This document shows positions 1-6,156 of a DNA stretch of 10,827 nucleotides, piece by piece. A program made the position numbers and the translations under genes. The notes under the pieces were generated by a model, which had not been told where the DNA came from, did not search any database, and saw only the letters and a program-made list of their open reading frames with translations. Source of the stretch: Streptomyces rubellomurinus (GTDB lineage Bacteria; Actinomycetota; Actinomycetes; Streptomycetales; Streptomycetaceae); contig NZ_JZKH01000151.1 in NCBI RefSeq assembly GCF_000961885.1, forward strand, positions 1-10,827, in the 5' to 3' direction. Within the stretch, counting starts at the first letter, position 1, and the number at the start of each line of letters is the position of its first letter.

Positions 1-213
1 GAAGGTGCGGTTGGCGCGCACGGCGGTACGCATCGTCGGAAACACCGTCAGAACACGCTCAGCCGCCTCACGGTCAACAGCGAAATTGTCCTTCCCACCA
101 AGGAAGAAGTCATACATCCGCGCACTATGCGGAACATCCTGACGTATCCGCAAACCCACCGGCTCCTCACGCCCGGGCTCGCACGCCGTCATCCAGCTCT
201 CCCCGACGCCCAT
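1..213 (-). CDS. SAM-dependent methyltransferase, SAV2177/DUF574 family (N-terminal part)
   Basis: Only the first 71 codons are present; the gene continues beyond base 1. The translation contains HSARMYDFFLGGKDNFAVD at about residues 30-48, followed by a region reading AERVLTVFPTMRTAVRANR. This is the hallmark N-terminus of the actinobacterial S-adenosylmethionine-dependent methyltransferase family called SAV2177 or DUF574. These proteins are numerous in Streptomyces, with mostly unknown substrates, and often lie near DNA-binding regulators. The ATG at 213 is preceded by AAGGGG six bases upstream, a fair ribosome site. In-frame GTG codons just upstream and an ATG at residue 8 are alternatives. 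Family assignment is secure from the motif; the acceptor substrate is unknown. Confidence 0.88.
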   Translation of the reverse strand, partial: MGVGESWMTACEPGREEPVGLRIRQDVPHSARMYDFFLGGKDNFAVDREAAERVLTVFPTMRTAVRANRTF

Positions 214-373
214 ACCCCACCCCTTCACCACCACACCAAGTCCGCCGCAGTCTAACCAACCCACCAGTAACACGCGGGAACTCGCCCCCACAAACACCCA
301 ACACAGCCAGGACAGGACTGAGGAAAGGACGCGCAGCCGGAGTACCAGTCAAGACTTGTAGAGCGGTGGATGC
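214..373. other. Intergenic region upstream of the methyltransferase
   Basis: This 160-base gap separates the minus-strand methyltransferase start from the end of a broken minus-strand gene. It is locally richer in A, C and T than the flanking genes. I see no RNA gene, repeat or convincing promoter hexamer pair. The methyltransferase promoter should lie here. Confidence 0.4.
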
Positions 374-779
374 TCAGCTTCGAGCTGATCTGAGCCGGGT
401 GAGTCCTTCGACCGCCAAAAGCTCGTCATCGAGGGGCTCGGCGGCAGCCGGTGAGGCGACGAACAGGAGGACCGCCACATCGGGGTGCTCGTCCTCGTAG
501 AGATCGTCTTCCCCGCCGTCGCCAGGTATGGCGTTCGGCTGAACCTGGAAACGGGTCGTGTCGGCGAGGGTGGACGGCAGCAGCCATCAGCGGATCGAAG
601 AACTCCTCGGGCAGGCTGGCCCGTTCCAGCAGTAGCCTCCGCGCGGCTCCGGCCAGCTGCCGCGCGCGCCGGTCTTCGGGCACGTCGCCCGCAACCCCAA
701 GGTCCAGCAGACGAGCCACTTCGGCTGCGCATGCACGGAATGAACGGGTTGATGCCTCGTGGTGGTCAGCTTCGGTCAT
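374..779 (-). pseudogene. Hypothetical protein gene broken by a frameshift
   Basis: Reading from the ATG at 779 gives about 67 residues of plausible soluble, helical protein (MTEADHHEASTRSF at the start, LLLERASLPEEFFDPL near the end). That frame then turns into Arg/Pro/His-rich shadow sequence. From about 575-590 the next frame becomes protein-like, with an acidic stretch (GEDDLYEDEHPDVAVLLFVA) and a TGA at 374-376. Joining the two frames gives one protein of about 134 residues. The interval is 3n+1 long, consistent with a single extra base near the GCTGCTGCC stretch. The second frame has its own stop just before the junction, so it has no independent start. I do not recognise the family. 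There is no good ribosome site at 779, and transposon remnants lie immediately upstream, so the true 5' end may be lost. A sequencing error is the alternative. Confidence 0.5.
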
Positions 780-840
780 GGCAGGATTCTCGACTTCCGG
801 CCTTACCGGGCATGGCCGTCATGGATGAGATCATCTTGAT

Positions 841-951
841 GTGGCTGGTGTGATCACGGCGTCCGAGCCATCCCGGACAGCCCCGCTCGCCGAGCTGAGC
901 CCGCGCGCCTTCCGCACTCTGATGACGGCGCTGCACCGCGAGGGCGCCGCC
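841..951 (+). pseudogene. IS5-family (IS427-like) transposase, N-terminal remnant
   Basis: A GTG at 841 opens a reading frame beginning V-A-G-V-I-T-A-S-E-P-S and continuing with ELSPRAFRTLMTALHREGAA. This closely resembles, from memory, the N-terminus of the common Streptomyces IS5/IS427-group transposases (MAGVITASEPS, then LSPR-F-LVT-LRREGA). Only about 37 residues remain. The frame then runs straight into reverse-oriented IS256-type sequence, so the DDE catalytic domain is absent. Bases 781-840, just ahead of the start, probably hold the element's left end, but I could not identify the terminal repeat. It is certainly non-functional for transposition. Confidence 0.72.
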
Positions 952-1106
952 CGTGATCGTCGGTCTCCGCCGTCAACTCGGCTATGTACTGGTTTTACTC
1001 CTGCCTCCAGCGCCGCAGCGAGCATACGGCGAGCGCCCGCCCGGACGATCTCGTCGATTAGGGAGCCGGACTGTGTGGAGCCGTCGTCGGTGACTACGCT
1101 GAGCAC
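944..1106 (-). pseudogene. IS256-family transposase, N-terminal remnant with frameshift
   Basis: From a GTG at 1106 the minus strand reads VVTDDGSTQSGSLIDEIV and then GARRMLAAALEAGV. This is the typical N-terminus of a Streptomyces IS256-family (mutator-type) transposase. After that point the frame fails at a run of four A (993-996 on plus). Shifting by one base restores QYIAELTAETDDHGRR, the expected continuation (family pattern roughly EV-YIAEL-E-DE-GRR). The homology stops at about 944-952, where the sequence meets the IS5-like remnant read on the other strand. The rest of the catalytic domain is missing, so this is a decayed stub. No terminal inverted repeat could be assigned in the 1107-1250 upstream stretch. 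Confidence 0.72.
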
Positions 1107-1576
1107 GGCCTGCCTTCCGCGTCCCCTCCCGAGGCCGATCCACAAGTCCCGAGCATTGCTCGCGCAGCAGGCCTGTGGGCGCACACGGGGGTTGGGGTGC
1201 GCCCACAGGGCCGATGCCGGCAAGCCAGGCCAACGCAGGTAGGTCTGCATAAGCTAACTAGGCTCATTTGTTGGCAAGTTGTCAGGGTTTACAGCGAGCC
1301 GGGTGGGGGCGGCCGGACAAACTACCGTCCAGCCGACCCGTGACGGAGGGGTACCCGCCTCCCTGCGGGGAGACAGACGGGCAAACGCGGTCCCCGTACT
1401 CGGCGTGCCATGTGCGCAGGAGCACGCCGAGGCGGGAGTAGTCGGTGAGGCCGAACGTCTCCACCTACGCCGACTCAGCCCCGCAATACCGCACTCGTAC
1501 CGGAGGAATGCCACCACCAGCCCTCTGGATCCAGGCTTGGGACGACGCTGCACGCGCCCCTGCCTGATGAGAGCGA
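1107..1576. other. Region without a supported gene
   Basis: About 470 bases between the IS256 remnant and the SUKH gene stop. It contains the hairpin described separately. On the minus strand, a GTG at 1464 opens a short frame starting with ETFGLTDYSRLGVLLRTWHA that looks protein-like for about 28 residues and then becomes low-quality sequence. I considered a degraded DUF4253-type gene but cannot support it. Nothing else recognisable is present. Confidence 0.4.
1172..1209. repeat. Perfect 13-bp inverted repeat (hairpin)
   Basis: The arm CCTGTGGGCGCAC (1172-1184) is exactly complementary to 1197-1209, with a 12-base loop rich in G. It lies upstream of the IS256 remnant and away from any intact gene. 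It could be a bidirectional terminator, a remnant of the element's end region, or a protein-binding site. No T-tract follows on either side. Confidence 0.55.
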
Positions 1577-2800
1577 TCACGCACCAAGGGGCCAGGAGGC
1601 GACAAGGGTGCTCTCGGACCCTGGAGGCGCGGCGACGCCGGCCGCAGCGCGGAAGAAACCAACACCCTCGTCGGTGATGCTCATGACCACGAAGCGCTCG
1701 GCGGTAGCCTCTCGGTCCGATGACTGCCGGCCGTACTCCCGAAGCGACTCAGGAGCCGGCACGCTCACCGAGAACGTGAACGGGCGATCCTTCGTCACCT
1801 CGATGCGGCCGGATGCGGGTGAAGGACCGGCATGGACGATCAACGACTCTTCGCTTGAGGTCGCCTCTCCGTGGGGACCGGAGGTTCGAACGGACAAACG
1901 CAGAGGCACGGAGAGCAGCAGCGGCGCGGGGCCCGGCACGCCCAGAGTGATCGAAGCGTTGATCGAGAGGATCCCGTCGCGAAGATGGATACCGAGAAAC
2001 ACCAGTTGCGGAGCCTCGACTGCCGATACCTCCGGTTGGACAGGCGCAACGAGACCATCGCAGTCGGCCCCCGTCGCGAGTTCCCTCAGCTGCGCCACCT
2101 GTGCCGCCAGCTCGACCGGGACTTCATCGCGCCGGTACGTGACGCTACCCCCACCTGGACTTGTGATATCGACTGCGACATCGTTTTCGAGGTCGTCCAG
2201 CTCATCGTGCAGGTCTTCCAGGTACTGCCACGGGTCGATGTTTTCGGAGTTCAGTCGCGATTCTTCCCGCCAGTGGATGAACCTGGAATGGGGGGCGCCG
2301 AAGACATCTCGTCGATCCAGAGGCAGGGATCCTGATTCCCGGAGAAGTCGAACCAGGAATTCTGCCATGCCGTGGGGGTACTCGACGAATTCTCGACGAT
2401 CGCGCTTCCAGACCACCACCGGCCAGCGGTCCGGTTCAGATCCGACCGACCGCCAGTACAGAAAGCCGTACGCCTCCCCGTAGCTCTTCAGCCTGCCCCA
2501 ACAGATGAGAGATCCCGATTCCGGCCAAAGCGGGTAGCCAGACCCGGTTTCCTCAAGCCATCGAACACTGGACGCGCACGGCGTCATGGCCAGCATAGCC
2601 ACGCCGCCTACCCCCTCATCAGGTGAAGCGATCTCCAACTGGTCGTCGATCGACCCCACGCCGTAAACGGCAATGAAGTCTCGGAAATCACTCGGCAGGG
2701 CAACGCCCAAGCCTTCCTCAATCGAACGCCAGTCGACAATGTCACCACACGCATCGCGTGGAGGCATCAGACTTCTAAGTGTTTCCACTGCTGGATGCAT
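1577..2800 (-). CDS. SMI1/KNR4 (SUKH-1) domain protein with long C-terminal extension, likely toxin immunity
   Basis: A 407-residue protein whose first roughly 150 residues match the SUKH-1 fold. It starts MHPAVETLRSLMPP, then IVDWRSIEEGLGVALPSDFR at about 22-40, FIAVYG at 42-47, and later a LICWGR...YGFLYW segment corresponding to the family's LxPWG...YW motif. SUKH proteins are established immunity proteins against diverse polymorphic toxins, many of them nucleases. The C-terminal half (roughly residues 180-407) is not SUKH. It contains an acidic helix-like stretch (DLHDELDDLENDVAVDI) and beta-rich sequence, and I do not recognise it. The ATG at 2800 is chosen because GGAAG precedes it and because family members start this way. 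A GTG at 2836, one base after an upstream stop codon, would add 12 residues. The gene follows a nuclease-like fragment on the same strand, which supports an immunity role. Normal SUKH immunity proteins are about 130-200 residues, so the length is unusual. Confidence 0.75.
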   Translation of the reverse strand: MHPAVETLRSLMPPRDACGDIVDWRSIEEGLGVALPSDFRDFIAVYGVGSIDDQLEIASPDEGVGGVAMLAMTPCASSVRWLEETGSGYPLWPESGSLICWGRLKSYGEAYGFLYWRSVGSEPDRWPVVVWKRDRREFVEYPHGMAEFLVRLLRESGSLPLDRRDVFGAPHSRFIHWREESRLNSENIDPWQYLEDLHDELDDLENDVAVDITSPGGGSVTYRRDEVPVELAAQVAQLRELATGADCDGLVAPVQPEVSAVEAPQLVFLGIHLRDGILSINASITLGVPGPAPLLLSVPLRLSVRTSGPHGEATSSEESLIVHAGPSPASGRIEVTKDRPFTFSVSVPAPESLREYGRQSSDREATAERFVVMSITDEGVGFFRAAAGVAAPPGSESTLVASWPLGA

Positions 2801-2837
2801 CGCGTCTTCCACTCCGGCCGATTCCGAAATGCCCACT

Positions 2838-3137
2838 CTATTTTACCCCCGCCGTCGGCAAGGGACTGGAGCATGACGAACATGAGCTCAGGCCGATATT
2901 CACCCATGCTCCCCGTTTCGGACTGTATATGACGTTCGGAACGATACTCACCTGCAGATGCCCCGTCATGCTCAACGCTTCCATAAAGAACGCGTAGGGA
3001 ACAGTCCGGGTTCCCTCGCATTTTGGCTGAACACGGTAGAGCACCTGCTGGCCGGCCTCGACCTCGTCCCTCACAAGGCCAACCACCCTTCCGGACAGCC
3101 GAGTCGGCCACGGATCGGGATGCGCCGGCTCCCGCAT
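2838..3137 (-). pseudogene. Possible C-terminal stub of a DNA/RNA non-specific nuclease toxin
   Basis: An open frame of up to 99 residues (ATG at 3137, stop TAG at 2838-2840) contains VVGLVRDEVEAGQQVLYRVQ, then P-K-C-E-G-T, and HLQVSIVPNV further on. This resembles the last segment of the DNA/RNA non-specific endonuclease domain in polymorphic toxins, which has the pattern V..V..A...G..V.Y.V.P.Y.G followed by P, a beta strand and a short tail. The catalytic N-terminal part of such a domain is absent: the preceding sequence is the tail and terminator of the acetyltransferase gene. I therefore read this as the 3' remnant of a toxin gene next to its SUKH immunity gene. The last 25 residues (SSCSSCSSPLPT) look odd. 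A parallel frame ending at 2767 (SMGEYRPELMFVMLQSLADG, then KIEWAFRNRPEW) is also protein-like, so a second frameshift is possible. The match is from remembered family patterns and is weak. Confidence 0.4.
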
Positions 3138-3189
3138 CGCCGGTCCCCGGCCGGGCGGGCCGGGGGCCGGGCAGGTCGGCGGGTCCTCG

Positions 3190-3213
3190 GCGGCAACCGG
3201 CCTGCGTTGCCGC
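3190..3213 (-). terminator. Hairpin downstream of the acetyltransferase gene
   Basis: Perfect 8-bp stem (GCGGCAAC at 3190-3197 with GTTGCCGC at 3206-3213) and an 8-base loop, starting 23 bases after the acetyltransferase stop on the minus strand. There is no T-tract, as is common in actinomycetes. A factor-independent terminator is the simplest reading. Confidence 0.5.
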
Positions 3214-3235
3214 TGGCCCGACGACAACACGGTTT

Positions 3236-3784
3236 CTAGGACGGCGAGTTCTCCGGAGCCGCCTCGGGCGGCCTGTGGAGGGGGCGGACCATGACCGCAT
3301 AGAGCGGGGCGTCCTCGAACGGGCGCCGCTCGCCGACCTTCGCGTACCCCCAGCGCTCGTACATGGCCTGGACCCGAGGGTGGGTGACGTCGACCAGGAG
3401 CACGGCCAGAGCCTCCCCCCGGCCGGACAGCAGCACCTCATGGGTGCGTTCGGCGACGCCGAGCCCCCGCCAGCCGGGGCGCACCATGACCTCGGACACG
3501 GCAAAGGTGGAGGTGTCGGCGGGTGGCGGCAGGTGTCCGCGCCACCACTCGCGCGAGTCCTCCAGCGGGGCGCCGTAGGAGTAGCCGACCGGCTCGTCGC
3601 CGTCGTAGGCCACGACACAGGCGTAGCCGGGCCGAGAGGTCCAGTGGCGGGCGAACCAGTCGAATCGCTGGACGAACGGGTCGTCGGCCTGATCCCGGTA
3701 GGCGTCCGCGTGGACGTCGATGAGCAGGTGCACGTGGTCGGCGGGAAGAGCGCCGGCCTCGTAGCGGCGCAGGACGATCGTCAC
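3236..3784 (-). CDS. GNAT-family N-acetyltransferase
   Basis: A 182-residue protein with the GNAT layout. An N-terminal strand-helix (TIVLRRYEAG) is followed by ACVVAYDGDEPVGYSYG (about 55-71), the beta4 strand and acetyl-CoA pyrophosphate-binding loop SEVMVRPGWRGLGVAERTH (97-115), and a C-terminal motif B-like segment VTHPRVQAMYERWGYAKVG. R-G-L-G-V-A matches the Q/R-x-x-G-x-G/A signature. GNAT enzymes transfer the acetyl group of acetyl-CoA to amines of small molecules or proteins; the substrate here is unknown. The GTG at 3784 is chosen because it overlaps the TGA of the upstream regulator gene as GTGA, the usual sign of translational coupling. An upstream in-frame start at 3820 would add 12 residues inside that gene. 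The W-rich loop (SREWWRGH) may line the substrate pocket, which is inference. Confidence 0.85.
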   Translation of the reverse strand: MTIVLRRYEAGALPADHVHLLIDVHADAYRDQADDPFVQRFDWFARHWTSRPGYACVVAYDGDEPVGYSYGAPLEDSREWWRGHLPPPADTSTFAVSEVMVRPGWRGLGVAERTHEVLLSGRGEALAVLLVDVTHPRVQAMYERWGYAKVGERRPFEDAPLYAVMVRPLHRPPEAAPENSPS

Positions 3785-5091
3785 TGATGGGCTCCCTGGG
3801 CGTGGACTCTGTCGGTCCACTCTCGCGTAACCGGCGAGTCCGGCGCCAGGGTGATCAAGCCTCGGTGGAAGTCGCCCAGGAGGCTGCGCAGCCTTGGCGG
3901 GAGCGGGTCGGCACCCATCAACGCGTACACACCGGTGGCGGTGTCGGCAGCCTGCTCGATGTCGTGCTGGCCAAGCTGTGCGAGTGCGAGGCGGGCGGTG
4001 GCAGAGGCGCGGTTGCGGCGGAACTGCGGGGGAATGCCGGCCAGTGCGCGATGTGACGCGCTCTCGGATTGCGCGCTGTCGCCGAGCAGTTGGTGCACGA
4101 CGGCGCTCAGCGCTGCCAGCTCGGCCGGCCCGTAGAAAGTGGTCCAGGCCGGGCGTTCGCGCCCGTCCGCGCGGCCGAGCGCATCACAAGCGCGTCCGAG
4201 GCACCGCAGGGCGGCCTGCCGGTCGTGGGCTGTGGAGTGGGCGATGGCGGTGCGGGCGTGGGCGAGGGAGGCGAGGAACGGGTCACGGCGGGTCGCCCGG
4301 GCGTCCTGGGCAGCGCGGGCGGCCGACAGGGCGGCCAAGGGAGTGTTGCGTTGGAACCCGACCATGGAGAGGCAGTTGAAGACGCGCAGCGTGGTCACGT
4401 GGTCGTTGCCGAGTCCGGCCAGGCGCAGAGCCGTTTCCAGGTGGTGCTCGGCGCTGTCCAGGCGGCGGTCGTCGATGCAGGAGAAGCCTGCGGTAGCCGT
4501 GTAGTCGGCGGCGAGGCTGTAGAGGCGCTTCTGTACGCTTTCGCTGGTCGTGCATTCGACCTTGCTGAGTGCATGGTTCGCGCCTGCGAGCGCTGCGGCC
4601 TCCAAGGACCCGTTTCCGCCGCGATGGTCGTCGAGTTCGGTGAGGGTCTTAAGACTGGCTGTGAGCCGGTCGACGTCCGAATGGCCGACCGCGTGGCCTC
4701 GGGAGATGGCGGGCGGGAGGGCAACGGCGGCCGATGCGGCGAGGAAGTTGCGGCGGAGCACGGGTTCCTCCGGTGGCACGTGGGGCTGGGCGGCGTAGGG
4801 CGGGATGAAGCCGAGTTGCTCGGGCGTGCGCTTCAGCGCGCGTTCGAGTGCAGTGCGGATTCTGCCCTGCGGCCACCGGGACTGTCCGGAGAGCCAGGTG
4901 GCCACCGTTCTGACCGTCAGGGTCCCAGGGCAGCCCAGGGCAAGGAGTTCACGGTTGACCATGAGCACCAAATCGGGCCGCGTGAGTCCCAGTTCCTTCA
5001 TCACGGCGCGCAGTTCGGGATTGTCCCCCATGCGCTCACCGTAGCCCTCTGGTGACAGGCAGCGCACGTCCGTGCGCAATGGGACGGTCAA
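3781..5091 (-). CDS. XRE-family transcriptional regulator with TPR-like C-terminal domain
   Basis: A 436-residue protein. Residues about 22-100 form a helix-turn-helix region (NPELRAVMKELGLTRPDLV, TVRTVATWLSGQSRWP), as in the large Streptomyces-specific XRE regulators. Next comes R-R-N-F-L-A-A-S-A-A-V-A-L, a Tat-like hydrophobic segment common in this family. The rest is alpha-helical, with repeat-like AEHHLETALRLAGLGN and AALSAARAAQDAR segments that suggest tetratricopeptide-like ligand or protein sensing. The start is TTG at 5091, because AGGAGGG lies five bases ahead. The ATG at 5031 (MGDNPELRAV) is the alternative and would still keep the DNA-binding domain. The gene is divergent from the ATP-binding protein gene and overlaps the acetyltransferase gene by four bases. 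It probably regulates this divergent locus by binding the intergenic region, which is inferred from position. Confidence 0.8.
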   Translation of the reverse strand: MTVPLRTDVRCLSPEGYGERMGDNPELRAVMKELGLTRPDLVLMVNRELLALGCPGTLTVRTVATWLSGQSRWPQGRIRTALERALKRTPEQLGFIPPYAAQPHVPPEEPVLRRNFLAASAAVALPPAISRGHAVGHSDVDRLTASLKTLTELDDHRGGNGSLEAAALAGANHALSKVECTTSESVQKRLYSLAADYTATAGFSCIDDRRLDSAEHHLETALRLAGLGNDHVTTLRVFNCLSMVGFQRNTPLAALSAARAAQDARATRRDPFLASLAHARTAIAHSTAHDRQAALRCLGRACDALGRADGRERPAWTTFYGPAELAALSAVVHQLLGDSAQSESASHRALAGIPPQFRRNRASATARLALAQLGQHDIEQAADTATGVYALMGADPLPPRLRSLLGDFHRGLITLAPDSPVTREWTDRVHAQGAHQ

Positions 5092-5096
5092 GTTTT

Positions 5097-5103
5097 CCCT
5101 CCT
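5097..5103 (-). promoter_or_regulatory. Ribosome binding site supporting a TTG start
   Basis: AGGAGGG on the minus strand, five bases before TTG at 5091. It is the best Shine-Dalgarno match near the regulator gene and decides the start in favour of TTG over the ATG 60 bases downstream. Confidence 0.65.
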
Positions 5104-5130
5104 AGAGACACCATGCCGCTCCTGTATTTC

Positions 5131-5156
5131 ACTCCCCGAAGATGTCGACGGGGAGT
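5131..5156. promoter_or_regulatory. Palindromic operator candidate between divergent genes
   Basis: ACTCCCCG (5131-5138) and CGGGGAGT (5149-5156) are perfect inverted arms separated by 10 bases. The element lies between the XRE regulator and the ATP-binding protein genes, where both promoters must be. A dimeric helix-turn-helix regulator binding here is a natural reading, but a hairpin in either leader cannot be excluded. I could not assign clear -10 and -35 boxes. Confidence 0.5.
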
Positions 5157-5207
5157 TGAGTAGGCATCAGCACAGCTCGGATGACCACATGCCACGAAAG
5201 AGCCGCC

Positions 5208-5789
5208 ATGCGCGCCATCATCGATCTCCGCTTCCAGTTCCCCGCCGACCGCCGAAGCGTCAGCACCGCCCGACAGCGGATCGGCCAGGCATTGCGAGCG
5301 GTCTGCGCGGCACCGGACGACGAGCGGATCGCCGACACCCTGCTGGTGTTCTCGGAACTCGCCAACAACGCCGTGCTCCACGCCTGCGACGGCGGGAACC
5401 CTGCCGCCGGCCTGACCGCGGAGGTGAGGCTGTGCGGCAACGGCACCATCCGGGTGTCCGTCGCCGACCCCGACCCCCGCAGGCCCATCCCCCGCAAGGC
5501 GGCTGAGGACGAGGTCAGTGGGAGGGGCCTCGCGCTCGTCACCACGTATGCCGACCGGTTCGGTGTCGAGGACCTCGGGCCGCGAGGCAAGCGCGTGTGG
5601 GCCGAGCTCTTGGCACACGCGTCGCCCTCACAGCCGCCGGGAGCGGCCATCACGGCCGCCGCGCGGAAGACCGAATTGCTGATCGCGCAGTTGCACACGG
5701 GCATCGGTGCGCAGACGTCGTTGTCCGAGCCGGCGGTCATCCCGCTGTCCAAGAGCCCGGTGACGCTGGACCGCATACCGGCGGCATGA
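5208..5789 (+). CDS. RsbW-like ATP-binding protein (anti-sigma factor/GHKL ATPase family)
   Basis: A 193-residue protein with the GHKL ATPase motifs in order: N box SELANNAVLHA (E50, N53, N54), G1 box VADPDP (D87), and G2 box SGRGLALV (about 104-111). The spacing fits the stand-alone histidine-kinase-like ATPases of the RsbW/SpoIIAB class, which are very abundant in Streptomyces and act as anti-sigma or signalling switches. About 55 extra residues follow the domain and are not recognisable. The ATG at 5208 is chosen because GAAAGAG sits just upstream. The in-frame ATG at 5181 has no ribosome site and would add nine residues. The gene diverges from the XRE regulator gene, a frequent pairing in Streptomyces genomes. 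Its partner is unknown. A hairpin follows the stop. Confidence 0.85.
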   Translation: MRAIIDLRFQFPADRRSVSTARQRIGQALRAVCAAPDDERIADTLLVFSELANNAVLHACDGGNPAAGLTAEVRLCGNGTIRVSVADPDPRRPIPRKAAEDEVSGRGLALVTTYADRFGVEDLGPRGKRVWAELLAHASPSQPPGAAITAAARKTELLIAQLHTGIGAQTSLSEPAVIPLSKSPVTLDRIPAA

Positions 5790-5813
5790 CCGTCTGCCCG
5801 TAGGGCCTTCGGC

Positions 5814-5847
5814 GGCAGGCTGCCGCGGGGAATCGCGGCAGCCTGCC
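5814..5847 (+). terminator. Strong hairpin downstream of the ATP-binding protein gene
   Basis: Perfect 14-bp stem, GGCAGGCTGCCGCG (5814-5827) with its complement at 5834-5847, around the loop GGGAAT. It starts 24 bases after the TGA. There is no T-tract, as is usual for actinobacterial terminators. Confidence 0.8.
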
Positions 5848-5863
5848 ACCAACCTCCAGAGCA

Positions 5864-5883
5864 CCCGCCCCCCAAGGGGCGGG
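5864..5883. terminator. Second short hairpin
   Basis: CCCGCCCC (5864-5871) pairs with GGGGCGGG (5876-5883) around a CCAA loop. It comes 16 bases after the stronger 14-bp hairpin, so the two may act as a tandem terminator. It is symmetrical and could act on either strand. Confidence 0.45.
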
Positions 5884-5955
5884 CCGCAGTCGAGCGACGC
5901 CGCTGCTCCAACCGGCGCCCCGCCCACCGCACACCGAGCCGATCCGGCAACGGCC

Positions 5956-5990
5956 GGTTCGGCGAACCCCGGCGGCCTCGTTGGCGAACC
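5956..5990. promoter_or_regulatory. Palindrome plus spaced GGCGAACC repeats, operator candidate
   Basis: GGTTCG-G-CGAACC (5956-5968) is a perfect 6-bp inverted repeat around one base. The right half, as GGCGAACC (5961-5968), recurs at 5983-5990, exactly 22 bases on, which is close to two DNA turns. It lies upstream of the cluster's first gene and may be a regulator site. Chance similarity in GC-rich DNA is possible. Confidence 0.35.
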
Positions 5991-6001
5991 GCCGATGCGG
6001 A

Positions 6002-6026
6002 GCCCGGCCTCCCCGTGAGGCCGGGC
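6002..6026 (+). terminator. Leader hairpin before the operon (terminator or attenuator)
   Basis: A perfect 10-bp stem, GCCCGGCCTC (6002-6011) with GAGGCCGGGC (6017-6026), loop CCCGT. It ends 130 bases before the epimerase start. If the promoter is upstream, this would be an attenuator-like leader structure; if downstream, an insulating terminator. Confidence 0.45.
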
Positions 6027-6144
6027 CCCCGAGAATCCGCCCGTTCCGGCAAGGAACAGGCACGGCCCGGCGGTGGAACCCACGGCGAGGCCGGGCCCGC
6101 CGGCCAACCACCCCGATCGACCACAGCCGAATCCCCTGACTTCT

Positions 6145-6150
6145 GAGGAG
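6145..6150 (+). promoter_or_regulatory. Ribosome binding site for the TTG start
   Basis: GAGGAG, six bases ahead of TTG at 6157. It fixes the start of the first epimerase; longer in-frame reading from 6073 has no such site. Confidence 0.75.
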
Positions 6151-6156
6151 CTGACG

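Larger units (their letters stand above)
5848..6156 (+). promoter_or_regulatory. Upstream region of the biosynthetic operon
   Basis: About 310 bases without a gene, between the terminator and the first epimerase. It contains two further hairpins (5864-5883 and 6002-6026), a 13-base palindrome at 5956-5968, and two copies of GGCGAACC 22 bases apart (5961 and 5983). The promoter of the plus-strand cluster must lie here or be shared from upstream, but the very high G+C prevents a confident box assignment. An open frame from 6073 into the epimerase exists but lacks a ribosome site. Confidence 0.45.

Noticed and set aside
1282..1464. Degraded DUF4253-type gene on the minus strand
   Set aside because: Only about 28 residues look protein-like, and the similarity is too vague to support.
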